Assembly (NCBI RefSeq): GCF_000687475.1
Contig: NC_057322.1
Coordinates: 496,001-560,000 of the forward strand
Direction of reading: 5' to 3'
Origin: Ustilaginoidea virens
Lineage: Eukaryota; Ascomycota; Sordariomycetes; Hypocreales; Clavicipitaceae
DNA length: 64,000 nucleotides
The position numbers were made by a program, and so were the translations under genes. Positions 30,522 through 42,402 of this stretch are shown here, piece after piece (positions within the stretch are counted from its first letter, which is position 1; every line of letters starts with the position of its first letter). The notes beneath the pieces were generated by a model. It was not told where the DNA came from. It made no database searches and worked only from the letters and a program-made list of their open reading frames with translations.

Positions 30522-32542
30522 TCACCTGGGCCGCCCCGGTCGTCTCTTTCTCTTGCGAATCGACCAAATCTGCTTCCTCGTCGCCACCCTGCCAAACCAG
30601 GAAAAGATCATGCCTCTCATGACAATAACCATTGTCGCAAAGGCCGTGGGAACTGCACACGCCCAGCTGAAGAGCAATCATGAGCAAATATGCTAGGTTG
30701 GAAAAAAAAAAGACGCCCTGATTATCCATGTCGCACGGTATGGAGAGCACTTACAAATACCATATGCCATTGTGGATATCAGGGAACCCCTCCCTGTCGA
30801 AATTCTGCCCGAAAAACCCTGTGATAAAGGTCATGGGCAGGAAGACAATGGCCACCATTGTCAGTTGCTTCATTGACTGCGACTGGTTCGCCGAGATGGT
30901 GTTGAAGATGAGATTGATGAGATCTTCGGAGGACTGCTTCAACTGCGAGAAGGCTTCCGTGATGATGATGCAGTGATCCAACACGTCTCCAAGATACGTG
31001 TGCGTCAGGGGCGTCATGGTGACGCCGCATGCTGCGCTTCCCGGCTCCCGTGTCGCATTCTCCTGGGACAAGAGTGTCCGGTGGTCGCGCAGGACGTTGA
31101 CCAGGTTGTCTATGGGGCTGAAGAAGCGAAGCATCTTGTTGATCTCGCTGATGCAGATGTAGAGCTTGCGGGATTGCCTGATGGAGGGCGAAGTGAGCAC
31201 GTCAAGCTCCAAGTCGGCGAGGAGCTCGGTATACACAGCCGTGAGGGGCAGGGCGAGATCGATGATGGCGTCGATGATGGCTTGCACGACAAACGACGCG
31301 TCACACGATTCTCGAAGAATAGTGCCGGGCGTGCTCAGCCGCGTGACAATGGGGCTCTCCACGTCGGCGGCGGAAATCTCAAAGAAGGAAATGACGGTGT
31401 TGTCGTTTGTGAGGAAGATGGAGACTTGCTCGGCAGACACGGCCATTTTGTATTCGGCCAGCGTCGAGTGCCGCTCCATGAACTCGGTGCGAGCGTCGTT
31501 TCCAGATGCGTGGTACCGCTGCAGCGATCGCAAAGCCCAGGTCTCTTGACACGACAACCCATGAGCGGGCCCGCTGTTGTCGTCGCGGATGCGATCCTCG
31601 GGTCCTACTGCAGGGTCTATTTCGGGGTCCGTCTCGCTTCGCTTGTTGAGAACACGGCTGACCCATCCCTGAAACATTCTCTTCCACGATGAACGGGACG
31701 CCAAACTAGTGGAGTCGGAAGAGACGTCATTATCATCATGAAATATGTGGACGAGCTTCTGGAGGGTCATGATGATGAAGGCATGGTTGGGATACCTATA
31801 TGAGCTGGAATCTTAGTGTCTTGCCCTCCTGCCAGGACACGGGAGGTTTCACCAGCCTCTATGGCCGAAATGAAAGGGGAGGGAGGTGGGGGGTTAAACA
31901 GACTGACCATTCAGCTTTTGTCCGATTCCTCAAGTTCATAGTATCCTCCAATGCTAGTCTATGAAGCCCCTTCTGGTTTCCAACAGCCTGGACAACGTCC
32001 CAGCTCAAGCCGTTGACGTTGATCCATCGACACTTGACCCAATCCTCTTGCGGCTGGCTGTTTAGGAAATCAATAAATGTGCTATTCTCGAAATGGCGCT
32101 TGACCATGCGCTCGGTGGAAAAGTCGACGACTGTAATCTGGCATTCGGCGCTCAGCGCAGACACGGACGCGTGCCCGCCGTCAGGGAGCTCCGGGTCGTA
32201 ACCGGGTTCCGAGCCAGGCTGCCAACCGTCCGGCAGACCGTACGAGTCCAGGTCGTTGCCCTCGTCAAGGGATTTGAATGTGGCAGTGCGGAAGCTCCGG
32301 CGTCTGGACACGCTCCCGCCCTGATAGTTGTCGGGGTCGGACCTGGGCGATGGATTGCGGGCGCCGACTCGACAGGGGGACAGGTTGCGCGAGTCGAAGC
32401 TGGGTTCGTAGGTGACGTGGACGGAGGAGCTTGTTGGCGGTCGAGCATCGAGGTTCGAAGCTGCGGCTGCAGGTTTCCCATCTGGCGTGACGCCGCTCAG
32501 GACTGGGACGTCCCTTTTGGCCTCCCCGTCCATCGAGGTCAT
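30522..32542 (-). CDS. CorA-like Mg2+/divalent cation transporter, 606 aa
   Basis: Three minus-strand exons: 31908-32542, 30755-31795 and 30522-30666. The introns are 112 bp (GTCAGT donor, ATATAG acceptor) and 88 bp (GTAAGT donor, CTTCAG acceptor). The start at MTSMDGEAKRD is chosen because a TACGGAGTAC motif, otherwise intergenic, lies just upstream (32573-32582). A long disordered N-terminus leads to KCRWINVNGLSWDVVQAVGNQKGLHRLALED, WYPNHAFIIMTLQKLVHIF and a helical funnel. The first membrane helix is VAIVFLPMTFITGFFGQNF, and the second, completed by exon 3, is WYFWACAVPTAFATMVIVMRGMIF. The tail is strongly basic (RKQIWSIRKRKRRPGRPR). The selectivity motif reads G-Q-N instead of the classical G-M-N. 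Likely plasma-membrane or vacuolar import of Mg2+ or related ions. Confidence 0.88.
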
Positions 32543-35365
32543 GGTGTTGGGCCAGGTCGAGGCGCCGCCACGTACGGAGTACACGTTGCCAACACCTGGC
32601 GTAGCACAGAAGGGAAGCAAGGACGGCAAAGCAGCTCTGAAAGAGCCCAGCCACAGCCACGTTTCGATGGAATTGGGCTAGAGCACGTCGACGTTGTTCA
32701 GAGGGATTTGCAGAACATGGCTGCTGCGCGGTAGGGCATGCTGTCGAGTAGCACGGCGAGGCGAGGCGAGGCGTAGGTCAATGGTCGTCCAGAGAAGGGA
32801 GCCGGGGGGGGTGGAATGGGGATGATGCAGGCCATCGGGGAGTAAGCCGTGCAGCAATAGGCGAAATGCCGAGAGGAGGAAGGCATCCCTGGCGACGTGA
32901 TGTCTGGTGGCCAGGAAATTAAAAGCCGCGGGGGTTCAGCAGGAAATGGACGGCCGCAAGTGTCCAGCTGATGTTGAGACATTTGCATCGGGGCAATCAG
33001 TGATGTGCAATCAGTGATGTGATGCAACCAGGCATAGGTTACATACTGCATGTGGGGTGGCGGGGTTGACGTTGCCCTCTGGGCGCAAGGCCCTCCGCCC
33101 ACTGGTTCCTCGGGCTCTGCTTTACTTTTGGCCGTGCAGACCAAGCCAGACGTGTTTCGGCCTCAGGCTGCCACACAATCTTGGCTTATGCAAACACGGG
33201 CAACGTACGTCTTACAGATGGTGCAATGTGGTATTCAATGTAACAGAAGGTGGTGGAACTGCGTCCTGCGTGGCTCGTAGGCTAATCGGGACCAAGGTCG
33301 ACGATGCATACGAGCCTTGATGAACTTGATCAATAGCCATCTTTGCGCTGCCATGTACTCCGTACCTGCGTTCCTGGGGAGGCACTTGAAGGAAGCAGTT
33401 GGAGAAAAACAAAAGAATCCCGGCATATATGTACGCCGACATAACATGTATGTTTTATTCATGTTTAAACACCCGTCCATGCAATAATGCATGAACGCTG
33501 TACAGCTATTGCCCGCGTTAACCCCGCAGTGGAGTCATTAATCTATGGATCCAGTCCCTTTCGGGTTAGCATGCCCCCTCCCCTGAAATCTTGCATATGC
33601 TGCTGCCTGGCATTTATGTATGCTTTCAATTTGTGCTCATGCTGGAGGGGGGGCCCTGGAGGCGGGGAACCTGAGTTTTAAGGTTGGAAGAAGGATAAGA
33701 AGTGGGGAATTCGCCAGAACGAGCTAGAATAATTAGCTACAAGAATTCAACCTTCCTACAACCCACTACTTTGGCCCCATGGTCAGTAGAATTATTTCAG
33801 GTCCGTCCCTTCTGCCATTCATCCGGTCCATCGTTTTCCAATATTTCGCATCTCCACCTTGCTTTACATCAGCCAATTCGGGTTCACGTGGTTGCAGCAG
33901 CCGCACGCATTGGGTATGTCTCCCAAAGGTTTCTGACGGCCGTCTCCCGTCTCCCTGAATGAAACCCCCACAGACCACCTTGTGGCTTTCCACGATCGGT
34001 TGGTATCGACAGGCAATGCCGCGGTTAATCCCTGCAAGGGGGAGGTCCGGCTTGACGGGCCGGTCGCCAAGAGACAGGCTGCGGCATCACAGACCTACGC
34101 TGCTACACCCGGGCTCCGTTGATTCCTGTCCTTTTGGACCCCCATCGTGTCTTGCACGGGACAATGTCGAACCACGGCCCAAGCTGGCCATGGCACTAAT
34201 TCCACTGCATGGCTGGCAAAAGACAGACTCGCCATGTGCGCATGACTTGAAGACTGGTTTCCTGCTGCGCAGCGCTGCATGTTTTGCCCACATCCGCCGA
34301 GTAGCTCGGGACGAAACATTCAAGAGCAAAGCACCCCCGTCATGTCCGTCGTGCAGCGCCTCGACGAGTTGATGAAAGCGGGGGCCAAAGCTTGCCGAGT
34401 TTGACTTGGCTTTCCCTGGGTATCCGCACGATCGTGTGCATCCTTATCCGGCGATTTAGCCAGCTCGATACCGTGTCCCAGAGGTGGGTTCTGCGAACAC
34501 GGTGGCCTTTGAATGCGGATACTTGGAAGCTGGCCCTTTTTGGTACGCCCAAGTTCGGTGCCTTTGAGCACGCGGAGTACGACGGCTACTCTGCACTCCA
34601 GATGCACTCTAGATGCGAAACTATTGCAAGACGAGGGCCTCTTTTACGGGCCGTCCCACGGAAACGGTTGTTGGAACGCAGAGGCGCCTCTGACGCGGAA
34701 GAAGTGCGTCTTCTGGGCCCACCACTGGAGGAACGGATGAACTCGAGTGGGAGGGCAAAGGGTGGAACGCACTCGGTGAATCACGAATAAGATGGCCGCA
34801 AGCATGCAGGGTCGCTTCGGGCGCCAACCAAGAGGACCCGTTGTCGGCAAGCGCGGCTTCATCTCCCGAAACTACGTTGTTCTTCGGGCTCTCCAACGGT
34901 ACAGACCCTCGAGGTTGCAGTAATTCATCTCCTTAGCTTCTGCTCCATCCTGGGACACGAAGCCTATTCGCATGCGTGTCTAACTTACCGGCCGGCAGGG
35001 CATAGAGTCGCACTGGTTGTCCGCATTGCCAAGCGGACGGCATCTGGGAAGAAAAGTGCGTTGCGCATTAAATCTGTCCTATGGTTGAAGTAGTAAAAAT
35101 ACAAAGCTAAATTGCTACGAGTACACAAGGTCGGGTAGAAATACAAGGTTTGCAAAGAAAGTGACGGTAAATCTGGTCTATAACAAAAGCAATCCATCTC
35201 CAGCGCCCGGCAGTCCAGCACCGTCGTTGCCCCTTCCGTCTAGCAAACAGCAATGCAACTCTAAATAAAGAAATCAAAAATAAACGAAAAGAAGAAAAAA
35301 AAGAAGAAGAAAAAGAATGGGTAAAAATCACATCCTAGAGGTGTACAGGACAGGCTTAGAAAGGG
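32543..35365. other. Intergenic, no supportable gene
   Basis: 2.8 kb with CorA promoter sequence at its left end. It contains TACGGAGTAC (32573) and GTACTCCGTAC (33355), and an AT-richer part at about 33380-33760. Open frames at 33960-34790 are not protein-like. Confidence 0.5.
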
Positions 35366-35899
35366 TTATTCTAGCTTTATTTGACTGGGGAAGGTCCTGA
35401 AGCAGAGAGTTTGGCAGGCTTTTCGTAGGTTGCCGGGTTTTCTGAGGTCACATAGTCTGAGGCAGTACGTGATTTCGTCCTGGTTCTTTAACCCGATAAT
35501 CGTATTGCAGAGGCCCTTGCACTTTTTATAGCCGCGGACCCCGGTGATGTAGTACTTATAAAGGTTGGGGCAGAATGAGTCATAGCAGATACCGGAAGTC
35601 AGGCCCCGAGCCTCAAGCTCTGGCTCGACGTCCCGGGCCTCAAGCTCTGGCTCAACATCGCGGGCCTCAAGCTCTAGCTCGACATCGCGGGCCTCAAGGT
35701 CTTGGTCGATATCCCGGGCCTCGAGGTCGATTTCCTCGAAGTCAGGTTCAGCCTGCCTAGCCTCAAGATAAGGGATGGCTTCTTCAAAACCAGCGTCGCG
35801 GGCCTCGAGGTTGAAATCGCCGTCGTCGTTGATCTGGGCGGCGATAGGGGTAGCCGCAGATATGGCGAGAGCCAAGACCGTTCCGACTGAGAACTTCAT
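35366..35899 (-). CDS. Secreted repeat protein with LEAR repeats and a 4x CX3-4C C-terminal domain, 177 aa
   Basis: Single-exon gene. Residues 1-21 are a signal peptide (MKFSVGTVLALAISAATPIAA). Residues about 30-98 consist of acidic repeats that each end in LEAR: EARDAG.., YLEARQAEPDFEEI, DLEARDIDQ, DLEARDVEL, ELEARDVEP (twice) and ELEARG. The C-terminal ~78 residues carry eight cysteines in four close pairs: C-YDSF-C, C-KGL-C, C-LRL-C and C-QTL-C, between basic helices. An acidic repetitive pro-part and a basic cysteine-rich mature part suggest a secreted precursor whose pro-region shields the basic domain; this is inference. The repeats lack the KR sites expected of Kex2-processed ribosomal peptides. 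The DNA shows the repeats as 27-bp units at about 35615-35720. A TATA-like element (TATTTATA, minus) lies about 150 bp upstream. No named family is recognised. Effector or antimicrobial function is possible. Confidence 0.78.
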   Translation of the reverse strand: MKFSVGTVLALAISAATPIAAQINDDGDFNLEARDAGFEEAIPYLEARQAEPDFEEIDLEARDIDQDLEARDVELELEARDVEPELEARDVEPELEARGLTSGICYDSFCPNLYKYYITGVRGYKKCKGLCNTIIGLKNQDEITYCLRLCDLRKPGNLRKACQTLCFRTFPSQIKLE

Positions 35900-37919
35900 T
35901 TTGAATATGGGAGGAGGGAAGGGGGGGGGGATGAGGAGGTGGAAAGAAAGAAATGCAAGAATGAAGGTGAGGATGACTAAAAAAGAAGAGAAAGGGAAAG
36001 AAAGAGAAAAGAGAAAAGGCGAGACTTGACGGCGGACGAGGGCCTATAAATAATGTCTGGTCCGGACGATGGTGACAGGTGGTTGGCCCCCTGCCGAGGA
36101 GTTGCGGCCGCCCCGTGTTTGGGGTCCGGACCACGAGACGGGGGGGGGGGCGCCTGTGCGAAACGTGGGATAGCGATCTAGGTTGTCGCGTGGCGTAGCA
36201 ATAGTATCAACGAGGTAGGCGCAAGGGTGGCACCCACGGCGGGCTAATTACTAACACGACGTTTGGCTGTTAAAAAGGCCAAGTGGCTAGCCGTTGCGGT
36301 TGGGTAGCTGGGGAAGTTGAGCCAGCCCAGACGCCGGTGCGAAGAGGCCGACGACAAAGCCAAGTAACCAGCCAGCCAGCCAACTAGGCGGAGGCACCGG
36401 CGGCAAGGACAGACCAGGCACCCCGACGCCCACTCGGCAGTCTCCCATAAGTATCAAGTAGCTCCACGAGGCCACGGCGGCGCGCCCGAGCAAGTCCCCT
36501 TGCGGCAAGTCGGGCGGGCGCAAAACGTGAAATCAGCACGTCGGCCGGGTGACGGTCCATCCTGTCGACTGCGGGTTTGCCCAACATATTCATGCTGGCC
36601 AAGACTGCGTCCGTTTGAAAGCCAAAGAGAGAAGGCCTGCCTGCATTTACACACACCCGCCCTGGCGGGGGGGGAAAGTCGCAGGCCCGCTGCGAGCAGC
36701 AAAGTGCTCTGCAGAGGGACGTGGACGCAGTGCCGCATGAGGAAAGGCTCGCTTGGCCATTGTCGGGGCTGTTGCGTGGAGGCAGGTTTTGAATCCCGAT
36801 GCGGCGGTACGGCACATGCGCAGATGGGCTGTCGCAGTCGAGGGCGAATCGGCCACGGGCTGAGTCTCCGCGCAACAAGGATTGGACCGAGCGTATCCCC
36901 CCCAGCCGTGGCTTGGTTCTGGCCCCAGATGGGCAGGCAAACGGGGATGCCCGGGAGCGAGCGCGGCCGTTTCAGGCTAAAACGGCCGGCCGGGCAGCCC
37001 GACTTCTCGCAGAGGCCAGCGCTTTTCTTTTTTCCCCTGGCAGCGACGCGGTCGCAGACGGCAGCCGGGGCGTCGGCGGCAGCTGGGGTCTGGCCTGCGT
37101 CCTGTCGACGGGGATTTTTTTTTTTTCTTTTTTTTTTTTTTTGGGCAGAACGCGGCGCGGCTGTCACGGCCGTCGTCTCGGACGGCGCGTGAGAACAAGC
37201 GCAGCCAGCAATCGAGGCGCAATCCAAGAGCCGTTGACGAGTTCCAGGCCCCCCGCTGGTGGGGGAGGGGGAAACAGCCTGCTCGCCTCGGTAATCGCAG
37301 CTCGCGTAACACGTATCAAAGAATCCTCCAGACCGTGGCGGCCTTTCCGGCCCTGGACCCCGGGGGGGGCGGGGGGGGGGGGCCGGGTGGAGACCGACGT
37401 GGACAGTGGACAGGTGGCTGGCCGCCATGTCCCGTTGCAGCAAGGCTGAAATGCAGCCAGCGAGCAGACGAGACTAGTCGAAGCCGGTTCCATCGACGAT
37501 GGGATTGGGGGGACAAGTGTCTTTTCGGCGGGGGCTGCCCCTGGCCGGGGCGACTTGACGCCACGGCAGTCTTGAATGGGCTGGCGTGGTTGGCGACGCA
37601 GTTGTCGGCCGCGGGGACGAAGGCGCAAGGGGGGGGATGATGGCTTGCTCATGGCTCGTGGCAGACGAGGCAGTTGCTGGCCGCTGACCCTGGGCGTCGG
37701 CGTCTGGGTCCGAGGCGAAAAGCCGCGCTGGGCGATGGGCTGCGGCGGCATGGGTGAGGACGGAGTTGGGGATTTCGCAGCATCAAGCAGCGTCAAGCAG
37801 CGTCAAGCAAGGCGTCGGGCGGCAGCAAGGTTCCAGATATCAGCACGCAGCGCCAAAGAAGCGACGGGCTTCATCAAACGCCAGTCATGTCGGCGCGGCC
37901 AGCCAAAATCCCACTGTAA

Positions 37920-37923
37920 CAAG

Positions 37924-37956
<33 letters not shown>

Positions 37957-37958
37957 TG
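37920..37958. repeat. (CAT)n microsatellite
   Basis: About 12 CAT units, 220 bp beyond the stop codon of the IPT-LOG gene. Confidence 0.95.
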
Positions 37959-38050
37959 TTTAATCCGTTTCGCTGCAGCACGGTGTTTCTTTGCCCCGGC
38001 GTTTCATGTACATCCTCCAGAAATAAATGAAAGAGAAAGATAAACTCCGG

Positions 38051-38089
<39 letters not shown>
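38051..38089. repeat. Poly-A tract, 39 bp
   Basis: A39 on the plus strand (T39 in the transcription sense of IPT-LOG), 90 bp beyond its stop codon. Confidence 0.95.
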
Positions 38090-38091
<2 letters not shown>

Positions 38092-38178
38092 ACGTCTTCT
38101 TCCCGTCCCCGTCCCGTCCAACTGTTGCAAAACAGCTCAGCACAGCAAAACGCAACGCTCCCACACGCCGCCGCCCCT

Positions 38179-39186
38179 CTACGCCCACTCCAGCTCGTCA
38201 AGACCCGACTTGTGCTGCGGCCGGGCCAGGCACTCGACGGCCTCGTCGGCGGTCCGCGCCACCCCCAGGATGTCGGCGTACTGGGGCCCCACGAACCCGC
38301 CCCGGACAAGCTGCCCCAGCCAGCCCAGCAGGCCGTCGTAGAAGCCGTCGACGCTGAAGACGCAGATCCCCCGCCTGTGGATGCCCAGCTGGTACCACGT
38401 CACAATCTCCAGCAGCTCCTCCATGGTGCCGTAGCCGCCGCTCAGGGCGACGAAGCCGCTCCCGGGGGGTCCCTTGATGACGCTCTGCATCATGAGCTGC
38501 TTGCGGGCGTGCATGTCCCGCACGACGGTCTGCCTGCCGAACCTGGACAGGTACTGCCGGTCGGCGCTGGTGTACTCAAACTTGGCCAGGGCGGCGGGGA
38601 TGATGCCGTGGACGGCGTCGGGGCCCGACAGCCGCACCAGGGTGCTGGCGACGGCGCCCATGATGCCCGTGGTGCCGCCGCCGTAGACGAGCTTGATGCC
38701 GTGGGTGTGCAGGGCGACGCCTAACGACCGCGCGGCTTCGAGGTGCGCAGGGTTGTTGCCAGAAGACGAGCCGCCGCTGGAAAGGAGAGGGGAGGGGGGG
38801 GGGGGGGGGGGACGAATGTTAGCTCAAGGAGAGGCAAAGGGGGGAAAGAGGAGATGAGGGGAGGGTGAACACGCACAAGAGGCAGATGACGCGGGACTGG
38901 GACTCGGGGGTCTCAATGGGCGGCAGCTTGGCTACCTGGTGTCCCAGCACGAGCTGGTTGAGCATGCACAGCGCGGGCGACTCCACCGTCGAAAGCCAGG
39001 ACGCCTTGTCCGTGACGGCCAGGCTGATGCTGACGGCCTGCTTGCGGTGCAGGAACGGTATCAAGCTCTCCCGTATCCACTGCAGCTGGCCCAGGCCGTA
39101 CCGGAGCGTGTTTGCGTGCATCGTGTCGCGCCCGCGCCGCAGCAGGATCTCGCGCTTGCCCGGCACGGCTCCGTCTCCGCCGGGGT

Positions 39187-39217
<31 letters not shown>

Positions 39218-39790
39218 CTCCTTCAGGTAGGGGTGGAACTCTGGGTAGCCAATGGTCTTCCAGACGCCTCGCTCGAAGCAGGGCCGGCCGCCGAGCAAGG
39301 CGCGCTCGAGGTCCCACAGCTCGGCAAGCTCCTCCAGGAGGCCCCTCTCCAGCATCTCGCGGCCCCTGGCCTTGACGAGCGCCTCGTAGGCGGGCTGCTG
39401 CGGAATCAGCAGCAGCGCAAAGACCTGGTAGTCCCTCCGGAAGGCTTCGCGCAGGACGGGGATGGTGAGCGAGGTCGACCCCCCGACAAGGACGGGCAGC
39501 CGGTCCGCGGCCGTCAGGCCGTCCAGGAGGGCGGCGGCCTCGGCCACGAAATCGGCGGGCTCCTCGTCGGCCTCGAGGTAGTCCACCAGGTGGTGCGGCA
39601 CGCCCTCCATTTCCTCCGGCCGGGGCTTGGCGGTGGCGATGCTCCCCGGCTTGTAGCACTGCAGGCTGTCCACGGAGATGACCTCGCCGAGGAAGGCCTT
39701 GGCAATGGCCACGCCCAGCTTGGTCTTGCCGGAGGCGGTGGGGCCGAGGACGGCCACGACGGGCTTCCGGGCGAGCTTTGTGGTAAGCAT
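38179..39790 (-). CDS. Bifunctional isopentenyltransferase-LOG (cytokinin synthase), 503 aa
   Basis: Two minus-strand exons: 38877-39790 and 38179-38776. The 100-bp intron has a GTGCGT donor, a long C tract and a TTTCCAG acceptor; the join reads SRVICLF-GGSSSGNNPAHLEAAR and restores frame exactly. Exon 1 is an isopentenyltransferase: P-loop AVLGPTASGKTKLG, SVDSLQCYKPGSIATAKP, PHHLVDYL, LVGGSTSLTIPVLR and FERGVWKTIGYPEF, with a polyalanine insertion. Exon 2 is a LOG phosphoribohydrolase: LFGGSSSGNNPAHLEAARSLG, KLVYGGGTTGIMG, VVRDMHARKQLM and LSGGYGTMEELLEIVTWYQLG. The fusion would make iP/zeatin-type cytokinin nucleotides and then release active free bases. The same IPT-LOG fusion is, to my recollection, known from Claviceps purpurea and Fusarium. 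No partner P450 is seen next to it. The start at MLTTKLARKP is preferred over an upstream Met that would add a proline run from a poly-C tract. A TATATA element lies at about 40019-40026. Confidence 0.92.
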
Positions 39791-42367
39791 GTTGCTGCCA
39801 CGAGAGCAGGCTGGCCGAGAAGGGAGAGAAGGGGGGGGGGGGGGGGGGGCGGGGGTTGTTTGAAACACGACAAGCTAGTGCAGACACCGCTAGTTTGGCA
39901 GCTAGTTGTCGAGGTTTCCGACACTAAGACGGGGACGGTGAAGGGGATCGGCGCAGAGGGCGGCACGTTGCAGCTTGGGGGGGAACCGAAACACGCCTCC
40001 GAGATGGTGGACCAAGCCTGTATATAGACGGCACCGGTATATAAGACGTCCTTGGATCTGGCAGCGCCAAGGCGGCGAGCTGCGCCGCTATTTATAATGC
40101 CCTCTTTGACACAATTCTGCGCAGGAGAGCCTCTGCTCGGCAGCGAGTGAGGGCCAATCCTGTGAAAACACGTCCAGGTGAGCCATGCCTAGTGCTTACG
40201 AACAAGTCGCCTTCCTAGCTACATCAAGCAGGCAAATGAAGCAAAGAGCCCGCTAGCGAGCGCCTGCGACCGATGCAGTAATATCCATACTATTGCCGGC
40301 GATGCGGCTGAAACACGGAGCAGGGGAAGGCTGGGTTCGAGTCACGAGCCCGGTGCCGACTGCCCCACTCCGGACTATTGCCGGCCAGCGGAGCGGAGAG
40401 GGCGAGGATGCGGAGCAGATCTCTACGCAGCAAGCATCATCATCACCATCATCGTCATCAAGCAGCGTTGTTGGCCCCAGGGCCCCAAAGCATCCCTGCC
40501 GCCCCCGCAGGAAGCCCCTGGCCGTGGTTGTCACCTGAGTCAAGCGTCTGGAGCGGGACATTCATGTCTTGCCAGGCTGGCTGCCTGGCGCAAAGGCTAG
40601 TTCAGTCATGATTTGACAAGCATTGCTGCATTACATGACACTGCCGAGCAGGGCACCCTATCCAAGCGACAGGGGCTCTTGTTCTATCAAAGTTTTTATA
40701 TTATCGACCGGCACTGCGTGGTGTGGAGACGTGACAGGTTCCCTCGAGCGTGGGGCGGCGGGCGGCTGCGGGCCGGGACGGCCCTCGGAAGTGCGGTTTA
40801 CGCGGCAGTCGGGGGATCGGCGTTGATGCAGGTGCAGAAATAGCTAGCAGCAACTCGCGGCGGTTTGAGCGCGTCGACGGCCGCAGCCAGCGCGCACAAG
40901 CAGCTACCATCCCGCGGCCAGGGGCGAGGACGTAACTCGCCTCGTTTACATGGCACACATTCGCGCGCCGCAGCCGGCACTTGATGGTTACCACCCCCTC
41001 CCGCCCTTCACCTTCTCCCCATGCTGTCAGAACCTTACTACGTAGTACATACATAGCACATGCTTTACACTGCCGAACACCACGATCCACCTACAAATGC
41101 AGGCCACTCGTCTGGTCGAGTGGTGCGGCATGGTTGGAACAAGGGGGGGCCAAATCGGAGCACGGATATGCCCCGTGCTGCCAGGGTTGCGAGTTGCAGC
41201 CGGCTATCGCCATTGCAAAGAGCGGCCCTCGCAACCCCTCCCCACCCCTGCCGCTTGCTGCTGCGTCAACCGATGGCATGGTGCCGCGTGTTGGCGCGTC
41301 TTTTCGTGGGCTATTTGAGGCGTCGGTGTAGGCGAGGCGCTTTTGCCATGCAGGACAGGGCAGCTGGGGGCGCACGGCCAGGACAGGGCCCTTCTCGCTT
41401 GCCCGCAGCTTGAAACAGCCCAAGGTAGGGACGGCAAGCTTCGTCTGCACTCCTTGTTCCTTCCCCCCCCCCCATCTTCCCCACGAAGGAAAAAGAGTTC
41501 GGGGCGCATGCAGCGAGTGCATAAAGCCCTTGATTCGAGATGGGAGAGTGGCAAAGTTGCACACGTTGAAATGCTCTACGATGCATGCTTGGGAAAAGAG
41601 AAAAAAAAAGAAAACAAAAAAGAAAAAAAAAAGAAGAAGAAGAAGAAGAAGAAGAAGAAAAACAGAGCGTTGTTGCGAATGATGTCAGGGGAGTGGCACG
41701 AGACCTTTGCGGCGATTCTGCACAGCGGCATGTCAGTCCTCATGCCACATGGAGGGAAATAAGCCATGTGTCGCCGATCTGGTGCAGGGATGCTGCGCAG
41801 GTTTCGTCGTATGCCTTGCCATGCATGTCATGCTTGTAATGGACCGAGCAAAGCAAACATAAACCCAGTGCAACATAATAGTTGGTCTGGCAGCATTGCC
41901 AAAGCGATGGAATCAGGACTGCCAGGCCCGCCCAGGCAGAGCGTCGGTAGTAGACGAACCTTGATAGATTCAACGCGGCTTGAACTTGTTTCAACTTCAA
42001 GCAACATCGACAGCTCTCGGTGGGTCTTGACGTCTTTTCATTTAGTGGCTATGAAGGTTCTTCTTTTTTTTTTCATCACGATTCTTTGCCTCCTGCCTCC
42101 TGCCTCCTGCCTCGTGGAGACCTGGCTAGCAGCTTTCTCGCTTACACCGCTTCTTTGTGATTCTATATGCCTCTTCACCCTCTCCCCGCCGTGTTAATTG
42201 ACACTGCAACTCCCCATCAGGCGCTGCATGATTGGTTATATGGAGCCCCAGGCAACACGCAACGTCACTTACGCCCATGTGTCAGGAAGCGTGCAGAAGA
42301 ACGGTAATATTAAATAAAGATTACGAGCACCGGCTGATTGATACTCGCTATACCAGCTATTTATAGT

Positions 42368-42402
42368 GGGAACAGCGGTAGCCCTAAGGGGCTACTGTTC
42401 CC
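42368..42402. other. Hairpin: 14-bp stem with 3-nt bulge, TAAG loop
   Basis: GGGAACA (42368-42374) pairs with TGTTCCC (42396-42402), and GTAGCCC (42378-42384) pairs with GGGCTAC (42389-42395). GCG is bulged and the loop is TAAG. It lies in AT-richer, gene-free DNA with no flanking gene to serve as terminator. Confidence 0.7.

Larger units (their letters stand above)
35900..38178. other. Intergenic, no supportable gene
   Basis: Contains the promoter of the secreted repeat gene, a poly-T region (about 37117-37142), a G-rich run (37362-37382), (CAT)n at 37920-37958 and an A39 tract (38051-38089). Long open frames around 36450-37800 occur in several frames at once with Arg/Pro/Gly-rich composition, a mark of GC-rich non-coding DNA. 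Confidence 0.5.

Noticed and set aside
36454..37443. 329-codon minus-strand open frame
   Set aside because: Pro/Arg/Cys-rich, crosses a poly-A run translated as Lys, and several other frames are open over the same DNA.
38819..39868. IPT as a separate gene ending at 38819
   Set aside because: The last ~20 residues after VICLL are low-complexity intron translation; splicing at 38877/38776 joins it to LOG in frame.
39791..39868. N-terminal extension of IPT-LOG (MFQTTPAPPPPPPS)
   Set aside because: Encoded by a poly-C tract that is unstable and not protein-like; the internal Met immediately precedes the conserved IPT fold.
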